Shown: positions 1-8,407, counted from the stretch's first letter. The stretch is 64,000 nucleotides of DNA from Candidatus Melainabacteria bacterium MEL.A1 (GCA_001765415.1 CP017245.1:930001-994000); one strand, 5' to 3'. Program-made: numbers and translations. Notes: a model not told the origin generated them from the letters alone.

Positions 1-401
1 ATATTCCTGCAAAAAACTTGGGATACCTGACAGTTACAGATGATACAGAAGATTGGGTTCAGGTAATCTATAACAATTCTACAGGTGCAAGAGGTTGGAT
101 AAAAAAAGACGATCCGTATAGATTTTCAACTTGGGTAATGTTTTACAATATGTATGGAAGAAAATATGGTCTTAATATCTTGAAAGAAGCTCCTGATGAA
201 GCGAAAGATTTGCACGCATCCACTGATGACAAATCCCAAATCATTGGAACGATTAATATGCCAATAAAGATTAACTTGAACTTGGTCAGAGGGAACTGGG
301 CATTAGTGAGCGTTATGGACATTGATAAAACGCCAAAAACAGGATACGTAAGATGGCGTTCTGACAAAGGTATCAGATATTATTTTCCTGCAATTAAATA
401 A
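1..401 (+). CDS. SH3-like domain protein, 5' end cut off by window
   Basis: The reading frame is already open at the left edge (frame of base 3), so the start lies outside the window. The visible 130 or so residues look like two small beta-rich SH3-type units. The first has 'DWVQVIYNNSTGARGWI' and the second 'GNWALVSVMDI...TGYVRWR', which is the pattern of bacterial SH3 (SH3_3/YgiM-like) domains that often bind cell-wall material. It ends at TAA, and a convergent prepilin gene follows 41 bases later. No enzymatic motif is visible. The SH3 assignment is by pattern only, and substrate and location are unknown. Confidence 0.55.
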   Translation, partial: IPAKNLGYLTVTDDTEDWVQVIYNNSTGARGWIKKDDPYRFSTWVMFYNMYGRKYGLNILKEAPDEAKDLHASTDDKSQIIGTINMPIKINLNLVRGNWALVSVMDIDKTPKTGYVRWRSDKGIRYYFPAIK

Positions 402-442
402 TATCTATAGTATCTGTAGCCGCATTATTTTTATTATTAATT

Positions 443-1051
443 CTAGTAAGGATAATTTGCCGGAATTTTCCAGTTATTTCCAATTACCTCTGCAGCACAT
501 TCAATAGGAGTAATTCCTTTGTCTGTTCCTTTTTGAAATTTGAACACATCATAACATAATTTATTAGGCTTTTTAGCTCCGTTAACATCTATATAAAAAT
601 AATTAACGTAGCTAGGCCTATCGTTTTCATCGGTCGTATAGTTAGGCAAGAAAATAACTGTTCCGTCAACCAATTTAAACAAGAGTCTTGATTCATTTGT
701 TTCTAAAGACCAAAACAAACCAGACCATTTCACTCTATCTACATAACTATAACCACAATCGCTTTCATTAATGCAAATTTGTGGAGAATTAAAATAGGGT
801 TTAATATAGATTGTCCAATATTCCTCAATATTCATCTGGGAACCTATAGGCCAATCTTTCATATCTCCATTATCAATTTCCGACAATCTAAAACCGTTTG
901 CAACTGTAGCGTAAGATTTTTTAAATTGAGCCATTAAAACATTTTCTCTGTATTTTTGTACTAATGTAGGAATAGTCATCATAGCAACAACACCAATTAT
1001 ACCTAAGGTTATCAAAACCTCAGCAAGGGTAAAAGCTATTTTACTATTCAT
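443..1051 (-). CDS. prepilin-type N-terminal cleavage/methylation protein
   Basis: This 202-residue protein starts MNSKIAFTLAEVLITLG and has the class III/type II-secretion pseudopilin signature: a short charged leader, F-T-L-A-E with the conserved Glu at +5, then a hydrophobic helix. Such proteins are cleaved by prepilin peptidase and assembled into pili or pseudopili. The residue before F is Ala rather than the usual Gly. The C-terminal half has paired cysteines and the motif 'DVNGAKKPNKLCYDVF', which is also seen in the remnant at 10320-10577. No Shine-Dalgarno precedes the ATG at 1051. The frame stays open for 97 codons further upstream, to a G10 tract just after a better start at 1380, so the true product may be longer or phase-variable. 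Confidence 0.8.
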   Translation of the reverse strand: MNSKIAFTLAEVLITLGIIGVVAMMTIPTLVQKYRENVLMAQFKKSYATVANGFRLSEIDNGDMKDWPIGSQMNIEEYWTIYIKPYFNSPQICINESDCGYSYVDRVKWSGLFWSLETNESRLLFKLVDGTVIFLPNYTTDENDRPSYVNYFYIDVNGAKKPNKLCYDVFKFQKGTDKGITPIECAAEVIGNNWKIPANYPY

Positions 1052-1380
1052 ATATTTTTGCGAATAGTGAGAAGTAAAACGTGAATAGACCTTTTCAGAA
1101 AAATTTCGCTTTTGAGAGCCACGTCCTCCCTTATGAGGGAGGATTGAGGTGGGTGCTAATTGTGCAGTTTTTTCACAATCATGACAAATACCAGATTGCG
1201 CAACAAGTGCGCAATGACATGTATTAGTTATATTTTCGTCATTGTGAGGTTCTACTGAACCGAAACAATCTAGCTTTTTATTTGTTTTATTGCTACCAAA
1301 AAACGAACTAAAACCATTGTTATGAGAGGTTATTCGGCGATTGCCCCCCCCCCGATGAGCTTGTTTTCTTTGAATTTCAT
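1052..1380 (-). other. out-of-frame leader of the prepilin gene with G10 tract and repeats
   Basis: On the minus strand an ATG at 1380 follows a good ribosome site (AGAGAGGA) and encodes MKFKENKLIGGGAIAE before a stop. The stop is reached only because the G tract (C10 on the plus strand, 1344-1353) leaves the frame one base short. With 11 or 8 G the frame passes through 97 stop-free codons into the prepilin ORF at 1051, giving roughly 312 residues. The leader contains repeat-derived sequence (a palindrome at 1125-1157 and a GCGCAA inverted repeat near 1195-1215). Read as a gene it is either phase-off or recently broken. As plain intergenic DNA, the long open frame would be unexpected at this A+T content. 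Confidence 0.5.
1125..1157. repeat. family A palindromic repeat, copy 1
   Basis: The sequence CCTCCCTTATGAGGGAGG is followed by a GAGGTGGGTGCT tail. The palindromic head and GGTGGGTGCT tail recur at 14680-14710, and in diverged form inside two protein genes (12326-12390 and 23798-23835). No coding role is visible in this copy unless the prepilin leader is translated. Confidence 0.7.
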
Positions 1381-1734
1381 ACTAAATTCCTCTCTTTCTT
1401 CCTATGAACATTTCTATTTTAACAGATTTTTTTAAGTTTTTCAAGAGGGTATCCCAATTCTTCCACCGCATTTAACCCTCTCCCGTAATTTTAATGATAC
1501 GGTCTACTCACTATTCACCAATCACCATTCGATTATATTTTCCGATACGGTCTTTTCACGTTTCACTTAAACGAGACGCTTTTGACATCAATACCAAAAT
1601 TGCCTCTTTACCTCTAACCACTTATTTTCTTTACAATCCGAAAAAAACTCTCGACATTAAGTTTTGTTTAGTGTAGTATTAGGGTACTTGCGAATATAAA
1701 TAGTACAATTATTATAAATATAAGGAGATATAAA

Positions 1735-2232
1735 ATGCAGGTTATATTGAAAAAAGATGTTCAAAACCTAGGTGAAGCAGGCGATATCGTTACTGTAAAA
1801 GACGGTTACGCTAGAAACTTTTTGCTTCCACAATCAGTTGCTGAAGTTGCTACTAAAGGCGCTTTGGAAAACAGAGAAAAGAATTTAGCTAGAATTAAAG
1901 CTAAACAAGAAAAATTACACGCAGAAGCTCTTGAAACAGCTAAGAAAATTGAAGAATTTGCTAAACTTGAACTTTCTGCAAAAGCAGGTGAATCTGGTAA
2001 ATTGTTCGGTACAATTACTACTAAAAAATTGACTGAAGAATTATTGGCAAAATCTGGTATCGAAATTGACAGAAAGAACGTTTCTTTGAACGCACCAATC
2101 AACAAAGTTGGTGAATACACTATGTTAATCAAATTAACTTCTAAAGTTAAATGTGAATTAGCTATTGTTGTTACTGCTTCAGAAGTTCTTAAAGAAGCTG
2201 TTGAAGAAGTTGCTGAAGAAGCAGCAGAATAG
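1735..2232 (+). CDS. rplI: 50S ribosomal protein L9
   Basis: This 165-residue protein belongs to the L9 family, which binds 23S rRNA near the L1 stalk base. The N-terminal domain shows the classic MQVILKKDVQNLGEAGDIV start and 'VKDGYARNFLLPQ'. A charged connecting helix follows (about residues 45-75), then the C-terminal domain with 'KLFGTITTKKL'. The length is usual apart from a Glu/Ala-rich tail (EAVEEVAEEAAE). The ATG follows AAGGAGATATAAA, an excellent ribosome site. It appears monocistronic, since a terminator hairpin follows at 2249-2300. The 680 bases upstream carry repeats and the broken prepilin leader rather than a gene. Confidence 0.97.
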   Translation: MQVILKKDVQNLGEAGDIVTVKDGYARNFLLPQSVAEVATKGALENREKNLARIKAKQEKLHAEALETAKKIEEFAKLELSAKAGESGKLFGTITTKKLTEELLAKSGIEIDRKNVSLNAPINKVGEYTMLIKLTSKVKCELAIVVTASEVLKEAVEEVAEEAAE

Positions 2233-2248
2233 GTATTATGAAACAATA

Positions 2249-2300
2249 AAAACGAAGACATTGTTTTTCATTTCTTTTGAAAAATATGCCTTCGTTTTTT
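2249..2300 (+). terminator. Rho-independent terminator of rplI
   Basis: The inverted repeat AAAACGAAG (2249-2257) and CTTCGTTTT (2290-2298) is followed by a T run ending near 2301. It lies just after rplI and before the ribosome site of the next gene. It also argues against starting that next gene at the in-frame upstream TTG at 2277. Confidence 0.75.
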
Positions 2301-2315
2301 TATAAAGAGAGGTTT

Positions 2316-3068
2316 ATGACTTTTAAATTAGCAGTCACAGGGAAAAGTGGTAGCGGAAAAACAACCGTTGTAAAAGGATTTTTAAGAGTTTTTCAAGAAT
2401 ATTTTCCTGAAAAATCAATTCTTCTATTTGATAATGATTTAACAAGCGAACTCGGTCACAGTTTTGGTCTTGATATCAGAAATACAATTTACGGTATCAG
2501 AAGCGGAAAACATGAGTACAAAACAGGTATTCCAGAAGGAATGTCTAAACAAGAATATGTTGAATGGGCGATGGAAGACATTGTTGTTTCATTAGATGAA
2601 AATACAGATATTATTGTTTCATGGTTTGTTGGGTCAAAAGATTGTCGTTGCCCGATTACAAGTCAAATCAATGATGCTGTTTTAAAGCTTATTGAAAGAT
2701 ATGATATCGTAATTTTTGACTGCGAATTTGACTTAAAATATTTAAATCAACTTGTGGACACTGATATTGATACAACTTTAATTGTTGCAAATCCGACAGA
2801 TGAAAGCGCTCATCTTGCGAAACGTATTGAAGAATTTAGCGCAAAGTACGCTGCAGGAAATCAATTAGGTGTTGTCATTAACAAGGCTGACGGTTCTGAT
2901 TTGAATGCTCTATATGAATTTTTGAAACGCTACGATCTTGACGTATTAGGTGTAATTCCAATTGACGAAGATTTAAAAACTCACTCTATGGATAGAGAAT
3001 CCACAATCGTTCAAGACGCAATAAAACAGTTTTATTTTAGATTGAATTTACCTCAAGTAAGGGAGTAA
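2316..3068 (+). CDS. CooC/MinD-type P-loop ATPase
   Basis: This 250-residue SIMIBI-class nucleotide-binding protein has a deviant Walker A near the start (GKSGSGKTT, keeping the signature lysine). It has a CxC pair in 'SKDCRCPITSQ' and a 'VIFDCEFDLKYLNQL' strand that aligns with the metal-site and Walker B regions of CooC/AcsF, the ATPases that help insert nickel into CO dehydrogenase. A 'GVVINKAD' base-recognition strand is also present. I chose ATG 2316 because AGAGAGG precedes it and the upstream TTG lies inside the rplI terminator. It ends one base before folD, so the two are probably co-transcribed. The metal-insertion role is inferred; another ParA/MinD-like role is possible. Confidence 0.65.
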   Translation: MTFKLAVTGKSGSGKTTVVKGFLRVFQEYFPEKSILLFDNDLTSELGHSFGLDIRNTIYGIRSGKHEYKTGIPEGMSKQEYVEWAMEDIVVSLDENTDIIVSWFVGSKDCRCPITSQINDAVLKLIERYDIVIFDCEFDLKYLNQLVDTDIDTTLIVANPTDESAHLAKRIEEFSAKYAAGNQLGVVINKADGSDLNALYEFLKRYDLDVLGVIPIDEDLKTHSMDRESTIVQDAIKQFYFRLNLPQVRE

Positions 3069-3069
3069 G

Positions 3070-3900
3070 ATGGCTATAATTTTAGATGGGAAAATGTTAA
3101 GAGATAAGATTTTTGAGAGTTTGAAAGCAAAACTCGATAAAATGCAGCAAAAACCAACCTTAGCAGTAATTTTGGTTGGAGAAAATCCTGCAAGCCAAAT
3201 TTATGTTCGCAACAAAAAAAAGACTGCCGAAAAACTTGGAATTAACTCACTTTCAATAGAATACCAGTCTGATATTTCAGAAGAAGAACTTTTAAATAAA
3301 ATAAAAGAGCTTAATTCTGATGAAAAAGTTACAGCTATACTCGTTCAATTGCCACTTCCTGCGCATATTAACAAAAACAGAATAATTGATGCAATATTAC
3401 CGCAAAAGGATGTTGACGGTTTAACCCCCTACAACTTAGGCAAATTATTTTCAGGCGAAGAACCTTACGTGTATCCTTGCACCCCAAAAGGAATTTTATT
3501 ACTTTTGGATGAATACAACATTAAATTGGAGGGTAAAAACATAGTAGTTGTCGGGCGTTCAAACTTGGTTGGGAAACCTGTTGCACAAATGCTTTTGAAA
3601 CGCAATGCAACTGTCACAATGTGTCATAGCCACACCAAAAATCTCTCCGAAATAACAAAAACTGCTGATATAATCGTGTCAGCAGTAGGTAAAAAAGTTA
3701 TAGGGGAAAAAATGTTAAAATCTGATTGTGTTGTTATTGATGTGGGAATTTTTAGAGATGAGAACGGAAAAATCAGTGGCGACGTAGATTTCGAAAATGT
3801 TTCTAAAACTGCCGCATATATTTCTCCGGTTCCGGGCGGTGTAGGCCCAATGACTATTGCATCTTTGATGCTCAATACTGTGGAATTGGCTAGGAAATAA
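3070..3900 (+). CDS. folD: bifunctional methylene-THF dehydrogenase / methenyl-THF cyclohydrolase
   Basis: This 276-residue FolD interconverts 5,10-methylene-, 5,10-methenyl- and 10-formyl-tetrahydrofolate in the cytosol, using NADP. Visible motifs are 'YVRNKKKTAEKLGI' with the catalytic lysine, 'QLPLPAHINKNRIIDAI', 'PQKDVDGLTPYN', the nucleotide-binding 'VVVGRSNLVGKPVAQMLL', and the C-terminal 'SPVPGGVGPMTIASLM'. Length is standard. It starts one base after the upstream CooC-like gene. That pairing is reminiscent of one-carbon/CO dehydrogenase loci, but no other such genes are in view. Confidence 0.97.
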   Translation: MAIILDGKMLRDKIFESLKAKLDKMQQKPTLAVILVGENPASQIYVRNKKKTAEKLGINSLSIEYQSDISEEELLNKIKELNSDEKVTAILVQLPLPAHINKNRIIDAILPQKDVDGLTPYNLGKLFSGEEPYVYPCTPKGILLLLDEYNIKLEGKNIVVVGRSNLVGKPVAQMLLKRNATVTMCHSHTKNLSEITKTADIIVSAVGKKVIGEKMLKSDCVVIDVGIFRDENGKISGDVDFENVSKTAAYISPVPGGVGPMTIASLMLNTVELARK

Positions 3901-3903
3901 GTA

Positions 3904-3978
3904 CGTCATTCTGAGGGCAATTGATAATTTAAGCCCGAAGAATCTTAATAAGATCTTTCGCTAACGCTCAAGATGACG
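3904..3978. repeat. imperfect palindromic intergenic repeat (family C)
   Basis: The outer arms CGTCATTCTGAG (3904-3915) and CTCAAGATGACG (3967-3978) enclose 'CGAAGAATCTTAATAAGATCTTTCGCT', itself an inverted repeat. This resembles the interspersed 'CGTCATTCTGAG...CTCAAGATGACG' elements seen in many bacterial genomes. A degraded relative is visible near 30370. It lies between two convergent genes and could also act as a terminator. Confidence 0.65.
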
Positions 3979-4018
3979 AATATTTGTAAATAAATATTCT
4001 AATATCAAGTATTTAGCA

Positions 4019-4345
4019 CTAGCCACCGATTAAGTTCAATGTGCAAGAAGACTTAATATTGCTATTTACAAGGTTCTTCAAGCTTGAAATTTCATTTTCC
4101 ATCAAACTTATCTGCGAATCCAACGAATCCTGTCGAGTTTCAAGATACGATTCTTCCTGCTGCAACTGGATATAAGTCGGATCATCGTCAGTATCAATCT
4201 CTTGATCTTGTAACTCTTGCGCTCTATAACCCATTTGTTTTGTAATGTAGTTTGCTCTGCTCATTACAAGTGTTTGCTCAAATTGCAGTTGGCTTTTCTG
4301 CAATGTAAATAAATTTTTCTGTGCATCCAATGCTAAAAAAGTCAT
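4019..4345 (-). CDS. small coiled-coil protein of unknown function
   Basis: I do not recognise this 108-residue protein. It has no signal peptide or membrane segment. It is rich in Gln, Glu, Asp and Leu and reads as two long helices: about residues 10-50, then 60-95 with 'SYLETRQDSLDSQISLMENEISSLKNLV'. It has a short cysteine-containing tail. The ATG follows AAGGAGAGATGAG, a strong ribosome site, so translation is credible. It stands alone between folD (convergent) and rpsI (same strand, but separated by a terminator). Together with the proteins at 10925, 12983 and 16678 it belongs to a set of leader-lacking, helix-rich lineage proteins. Confidence 0.6.
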   Translation of the reverse strand: MTFLALDAQKNLFTLQKSQLQFEQTLVMSRANYITKQMGYRAQELQDQEIDTDDDPTYIQLQQEESYLETRQDSLDSQISLMENEISSLKNLVNSNIKSSCTLNLIGG

Positions 4346-4480
4346 CTCATCTCTCCTTATGTTCTTTTTAATCTCTCGTACTTATATAAAGTATTTTGAA
4401 AACTTTCAATTTCACAACTTACCTTTTTCGTTACATAAGTTAACATTTTTAAGCCACCATATAATAAAGTTATAACAACA

Positions 4481-4508
4481 AAAAAGAACGGCAAAAACCG
4501 TTCTTTTT
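4481..4508 (-). terminator. Rho-independent terminator of the ribosomal operon
   Basis: The perfect inverted repeat AAAAAGAACGG / CCGTTCTTTTT is separated by six bases. On the minus strand it is followed by a T-rich stretch. It sits 33 bases after the rpsI stop codon. Confidence 0.85.
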
Positions 4509-4540
4509 GAATATTTTTTGTTGCAAAACCTGCAAGCAGA

Positions 4541-4936
4541 TTAACGTTTTGAGAATTGGAAACGTTTTCTTGCACGTTTACGACCGTATTTTTTACGTTC
4601 TTTAACACGTGGATCACGAGTTAACAAACCTTCTAAACGCAATACGTTTTTATATTCTTCGTTAGCTTTAACCAAAGCTCTTGAAATACCATGTCTGATA
4701 GCACCACATTGAGCAACGATACCGCCACCTACTGCTTTAACTCTTACATCATATTTTTCTTGGTTGTCAGTCAAAACTAAAGGTCTGTAAACTAACATTT
4801 CGATTGCAGGTCTGTTACCGATATAGTTTTTCAATGTTTTACCGTTAACAAAAATTCTGCCTTTACCTTTTACAAGTTTAACAACTGCAATAGAGGTTTT
4901 TCTGCGGCCAGTAGCCATAATTTCTTTATCTGCCAT
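4541..4936 (-). CDS. rpsI: 30S ribosomal protein S9
   Basis: This 131-residue S9 binds 16S rRNA in the small-subunit head, and its basic tail reaches the P site. Motifs are 'ATGRRKTSIAVVKLVKGKG', 'VNGKTLKNYI', 'GGGIVAQCGAIRHGISRAL' and the C-terminal 'DPRVKERKKYGRKRARKRFQFSKR', matching the invariant KKYGRxKARxxxQFSKR end. Its ATG overlaps the rplM stop codon by one base (TAATG), so translation is probably coupled. It is the last gene of the unit, and a strong terminator follows. Confidence 0.98.
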   Translation of the reverse strand: MADKEIMATGRRKTSIAVVKLVKGKGRIFVNGKTLKNYIGNRPAIEMLVYRPLVLTDNQEKYDVRVKAVGGGIVAQCGAIRHGISRALVKANEEYKNVLRLEGLLTRDPRVKERKKYGRKRARKRFQFSKR

Positions 4937-5373
4937 TATTTAGCCTCCTTTTCCAACACGATTGGTTTTTGAGCTGCGTGTGGATGTTCAGGTCCATTGT
5001 AAACTTTCAATTTAGTGAATTGAGTATCACCCAATGTGTTGTGTTGAAGCATACCTTTAACAGCTTTTTCAATTAAAAGTCTTGCATCTTTTTCACGTAA
5101 TTCTTTTACGCTTGCTGATTTCAAACCACCAGGAAAACCTGTATGGTGGTAATAAATTTTATCAGTTTCTTTTTTACCTGAAACCAAAACTTTGTCAGCG
5201 TTGATTACAATAACGAAATCACCTGTATCAACGTTTGGAGTGTATTCAGGTTTATTTTTTCCTCTTAAAATATTTGCTACTCTAGCAGCTAATCTGCCGA
5301 GAATTTCTCCTTCAGCATCGATTAAATACCATTTTCTTTCAACTTCAAGAGGTTTTGCTGAATATGTTTTCAT
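4936..5373 (-). CDS. rplM: 50S ribosomal protein L13
   Basis: This 145-residue L13 is an early assembly protein of the large subunit. Motifs include '[21 protein letters not shown]', '[25 protein letters not shown]', '[10 protein letters not shown]' and '[10 protein letters not shown]'. All are typical, and the length is usual. The ribosome site GGAGATAAAGC precedes the ATG. It follows truA by 37 bases and overlaps rpsI by one base, which is the conserved truA-rplM-rpsI order. Confidence 0.98.
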   Translation of the reverse strand: MKTYSAKPLEVERKWYLIDAEGEILGRLAARVANILRGKNKPEYTPNVDTGDFVIVINADKVLVSGKKETDKIYYHHTGFPGGLKSASVKELREKDARLLIEKAVKGMLQHNTLGDTQFTKLKVYNGPEHPHAAQKPIVLEKEAK

Positions 5374-5410
5374 GCTTTATCTCCGTTTTATCTTTAAACT
5401 CTTGTGAGTT

Positions 5411-6178
5411 TTAGTATTCTACTTTCACTAGTGTCAACCCGTAAGGACTGACTGTTTGCCCCGCTTCCCGTCTGTCACAAGCCATCAAAACTTGCTCCAT
5501 ACGTTCTGCAGGAAGATTATGCCCTTCTATCTCTAAAAGGGTACCGACAATTGTTCTTACCATATTATATAGAAATCTGTTTCCAACAATATCAATAATA
5601 ACTTTGTCACCGACCTTTCTGCAATCGGCTTTTTCAATAAAACAAACTTTGCTTGGGTTTAGCGTTCCGGAACTTTTGAAACTTGTGAAATCATGCTCGC
5701 CCAGAATATAATTCAAAGCTTTTTGCATTCTTTCAATATTGATTGGGAATTTCACTCTCATCAAATCACCATCAAAAGCATTTTTACATTTTCGATTAAT
5801 AAAAACGAACCTGTAAAATCTGCGTTTGGCAGATTTTTGAGCATGAAACCTACCATCAACTTCAGTCAAGTCACTAACAGAAATTTCTTTCGGCAAAATC
5901 TCATTCAACTGGTAGACAAACTTTGAAGCAACAATAGATTTGTCTGTGTCAAAATGAGCAACTTGTCCCTGAGAATTAACACCCCTGTCAGTTCTTCCGG
6001 AAAAGATTGTTTTAACTTGTCGGTTTTTATTTTCGGTATCACCGAATATCAATGTACTGATTGCTTTTTCAAGTTCTCCCTGTATAGTCGGAGTTTCAAT
6101 CTCTACGCCATTCTCAAACTGAATTTGACTTCCGGCGTAATTCTTTCCAATATACTGAACTTGAAGCGCATAACGCAT
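5411..6178 (-). CDS. truA: tRNA pseudouridine(38-40) synthase
   Basis: This 255-residue TruA isomerises uridines 38-40 in the anticodon arm of tRNAs. The catalytic aspartate lies in 'SGRTDRGVNSQGQVAHFD'. Other motifs are 'DGRFHAQKSAKRRFYRFVF', 'GEHDFTSFKSSG' and 'NRFLYNMVRTIVGTLLEI'. Usual length. It starts four bases after rplQ ends and precedes rplM, within the ribosomal operon as in many bacteria. Confidence 0.96.
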   Translation of the reverse strand: MRYALQVQYIGKNYAGSQIQFENGVEIETPTIQGELEKAISTLIFGDTENKNRQVKTIFSGRTDRGVNSQGQVAHFDTDKSIVASKFVYQLNEILPKEISVSDLTEVDGRFHAQKSAKRRFYRFVFINRKCKNAFDGDLMRVKFPINIERMQKALNYILGEHDFTSFKSSGTLNPSKVCFIEKADCRKVGDKVIIDIVGNRFLYNMVRTIVGTLLEIEGHNLPAERMEQVLMACDRREAGQTVSPYGLTLVKVEY

Positions 6179-6182
6179 AGGC

Positions 6183-6611
6183 TTATACCAATTGGATTAA
6201 AGCCATTTCAGAAGCGTCGCCACGTCTAGGAGGTAATCTGAATATTCTTGTATAACCACCTTTGCGGTCAGAATATTTTTTACCGATAATTACGAAAAGT
6301 TTTCTCAAAACTGTTTCGTCAGCTAATTTTTTGTCTGCTTGAGGAGCATCAAAAACTTCGCCTGATGCTAAATCCATGAATTTACCAGTTTCTTTGTCAA
6401 AAATGAATTTAGCTGCTTGACGACGAGCGTGAAGATCGCCTCTTTTTGCAAGGGTGATAATTTCTTCTGCATATGGTTGTAAAGCTTTTGCTCTAGCCAT
6501 AGTTGTTTTGATTTCACCATGTACAAAAAGTTCGGTAGCTAAAGAGCGCAACAAAGCATCTCTTTGATCTTTTGCCTTTCCGAGCATATTTTTCTTAGTT
6601 TGGTGTCTCAT
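6183..6611 (-). CDS. rplQ: 50S ribosomal protein L17
   Basis: This 142-residue L17 starts MRHQTKKNMLGKAKDQRDALLRSLATELF, close to the bacterial consensus. 'HGEIKTTMARAKALQPYAEEIITLAKRGDLHARR' follows. Compared with minimal L17 (about 115 residues) it has an internal/C-terminal extension around 'ETGKFMDLASGEVFDAPQADKKLADE'. It sits between rpoA and truA in the usual order. Confidence 0.97.
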   Translation of the reverse strand: MRHQTKKNMLGKAKDQRDALLRSLATELFVHGEIKTTMARAKALQPYAEEIITLAKRGDLHARRQAAKFIFDKETGKFMDLASGEVFDAPQADKKLADETVLRKLFVIIGKKYSDRKGGYTRIFRLPPRRGDASEMALIQLV

Positions 6612-6698
6612 TTTTTTGTCCTTTATATTTTATTATTGTTAAGTTACTGAGTTAATAAGGCTCCAGGGGGCAACTTAATGCCCCAGATGCCTTTTAAA

Positions 6699-7664
6699 TT
6701 ATACTTCTTCTTCAACTTCAGGGTTTGGAGCTAAATCTAAACCGAAGTGATGAAGTCTTTCGATTACTTCGTCAGAAGATTTCTTACCGAAGTTTTTAAT
6801 GTTTAATAAATCATGTTCTGATTTTTTCAACAATTCAGCCATTGAATTGATGCTTGCACGTTTCAAGCAATTGTAAGCTCTAACAGACAATTCCAATTCT
6901 TCAATTGTCATTGTAGGAGTGTTAGCATCTTCATCTTTTTCTTCTTCAATAGCCATTGAAGGAGTGATTACCGGTTGACCAGTAATAGCAGCAATTTGCA
7001 TAAAGTGGTCAATCAATAAGTTAGCTGCTTGGCTCAATGCGTTTGTAACATCAATAGATCCGTTAGACCAGATTTCAAGAGTTAATTTATCAAAGTCGAT
7101 TGAATCGCCAACACGAGTGCTTTCTACATTGTAGCTAACACGTTTAATTGGCATAAATGTTGCATCGATAGGAAGAACATCGATTGAAACGCCTTTTGAA
7201 TCTCTTGGAACATCGTGAGCAACGTATCCTTTGCCTGTTTCAACAGTAACTTCAGCATGGAAGCTACCACCATCTGCAACAGTACAAATCAACCAGTCAG
7301 GGTTAACAACTTTAACACCTGCAGGAAGCTGAATATCACTTGCGAGTACTGCACCTGGACGATCAACATCTATTCTAAGTTGTTGAGGTTCTTTGGAATC
7401 AGTTTTTACAACCAATCCTTTAAGGTTTAGCATTACATCAATAACATCTTCTAATACACCAGGAATTGCAGTGTATTCGTGAGTGATACCTTCAATTCTA
7501 GCCGCAGTAACTGCTGTACCTTCAAGGCTAGACAAAAGAACACGTCTTAATGAGTTACCAATTGTTGTACCAAAACCTTTTTCTAACGGTTCAATAACGA
7601 ATTTACCGTATTGTGAGCCGTCAGAACTTGTCGTTGTATTAACACATTTAATTTTTAATTCCAT
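6699..7664 (-). CDS. rpoA: DNA-directed RNA polymerase subunit alpha
   Basis: This 321-residue alpha subunit dimerises to nucleate RNA polymerase assembly. The N-terminal domain shows 'FVIEPLEKGFGTTIGNSLRRVLLSSLEGTAV' and 'IDVMLNLKGLVV'. The C-terminal domain from about residue 250 has 'LELSVRAYNCLKRASINSMAELL' and 'NIKNFGKKSSDEVIERLHHFGL', the helix-hairpin-helix that contacts UP elements and activators. The linker is acidic (EEEKDEDANTP). It lies between rpsD and rplQ. Confidence 0.98.
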   Translation of the reverse strand: MELKIKCVNTTTSSDGSQYGKFVIEPLEKGFGTTIGNSLRRVLLSSLEGTAVTAARIEGITHEYTAIPGVLEDVIDVMLNLKGLVVKTDSKEPQQLRIDVDRPGAVLASDIQLPAGVKVVNPDWLICTVADGGSFHAEVTVETGKGYVAHDVPRDSKGVSIDVLPIDATFMPIKRVSYNVESTRVGDSIDFDKLTLEIWSNGSIDVTNALSQAANLLIDHFMQIAAITGQPVITPSMAIEEEKDEDANTPTMTIEELELSVRAYNCLKRASINSMAELLKKSEHDLLNIKNFGKKSSDEVIERLHHFGLDLAPNPEVEEEV

Positions 7665-7784
7665 TTTATTTAATCTCCTAGTTTTTCGATTAACTATTTG
7701 TTTTTGACAGTTTTAAGTCTGTCTTGCTCGCTTGTGCTTAACGGGTTTGAGTAAATCACTTTACCTACAACCCTAGCTCACTCG

Positions 7785-8387
7785 CTATTTAGAGTAGTAC
7801 TCAATTACAAGTTGTTCTTTGAAATCTGGGTCTAATTCTTCTCTTTCAGGAATTCTATCGAAAGTGATTTTTAGAGCCTCTTTATCAACTGTCAACCATG
7901 CTGCTGAGCAAGGCATATCAATTAATTCACCAACACTTTTCATGAAAGCATTGCTTTTTGATTTAATTGTGATTACATCGCCAGCTTTAACAAGGTATGA
8001 TGGAATATCAACTTTTTTATCATTTACAAGAACGTGACCGTGATTAACGATTTGTCTTGTTTGTTTACGAGTGATACCCAAACCAGCTCTGAATAGAACG
8101 TTATCTAATCTTGATTCAAGAATTTGCAACAAGATAGTACCAGTAACGCCTTTTCTTCTAGCTGCTTCGTTGTAATATTTTGCGAATTGTTTTTCGCTTA
8201 CTAAATATGTAAATCTAATTTTTTGTTTTTCTGCTAAGTGAATTGCGTATTCAGAAAGTTTCTTTCTAACTGCGCCATGCTGACCTGAAGCATTTTGTTT
8301 CATAGAAGAAGTTAATTTTCTGTTAGACAAATCTTTAACTTTTTTATTTCTAAATAATTTGTTTGAAGGTCCTGTATATCTAGCCAT
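7785..8387 (-). CDS. rpsD: 30S ribosomal protein S4
   Basis: This 200-residue S4 is a primary 16S rRNA-binding protein. It has 'MARYTGPSNKLFRN', 'SEKQFAKYYNEAARRKGVTG', and the S4 domain 'ESRLDNVLFRAGLGITRKQTRQIVNHGHVLVN'. It ends 'LVIEYYSK', close to the standard VEYYSR. A strong AAGGAG ribosome site precedes the ATG. A long gap (8388-8634) with a potential structured leader separates it from rpsK. In some bacteria S4 represses its own mRNA through such a leader. Confidence 0.97.
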   Translation of the reverse strand: MARYTGPSNKLFRNKKVKDLSNRKLTSSMKQNASGQHGAVRKKLSEYAIHLAEKQKIRFTYLVSEKQFAKYYNEAARRKGVTGTILLQILESRLDNVLFRAGLGITRKQTRQIVNHGHVLVNDKKVDIPSYLVKAGDVITIKSKSNAFMKSVGELIDMPCSAAWLTVDKEALKITFDRIPEREELDPDFKEQLVIEYYSK

Positions 8388-8407
8388 TATTTTCTCCTTT
8401 ACTTTTT

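Noticed and set aside
1494..1676. 60-codon plus-strand frame upstream of rplI
   Set aside because: Composed of repeat sequence (two GATACGGTCT copies); no ribosome site or recognisable protein feature.
4357..4617. 86-codon minus-strand frame with a hydrophobic stretch
   Set aside because: It runs through the rpsI terminator and overlaps the end of rpsI in another frame; it has no ribosome site.
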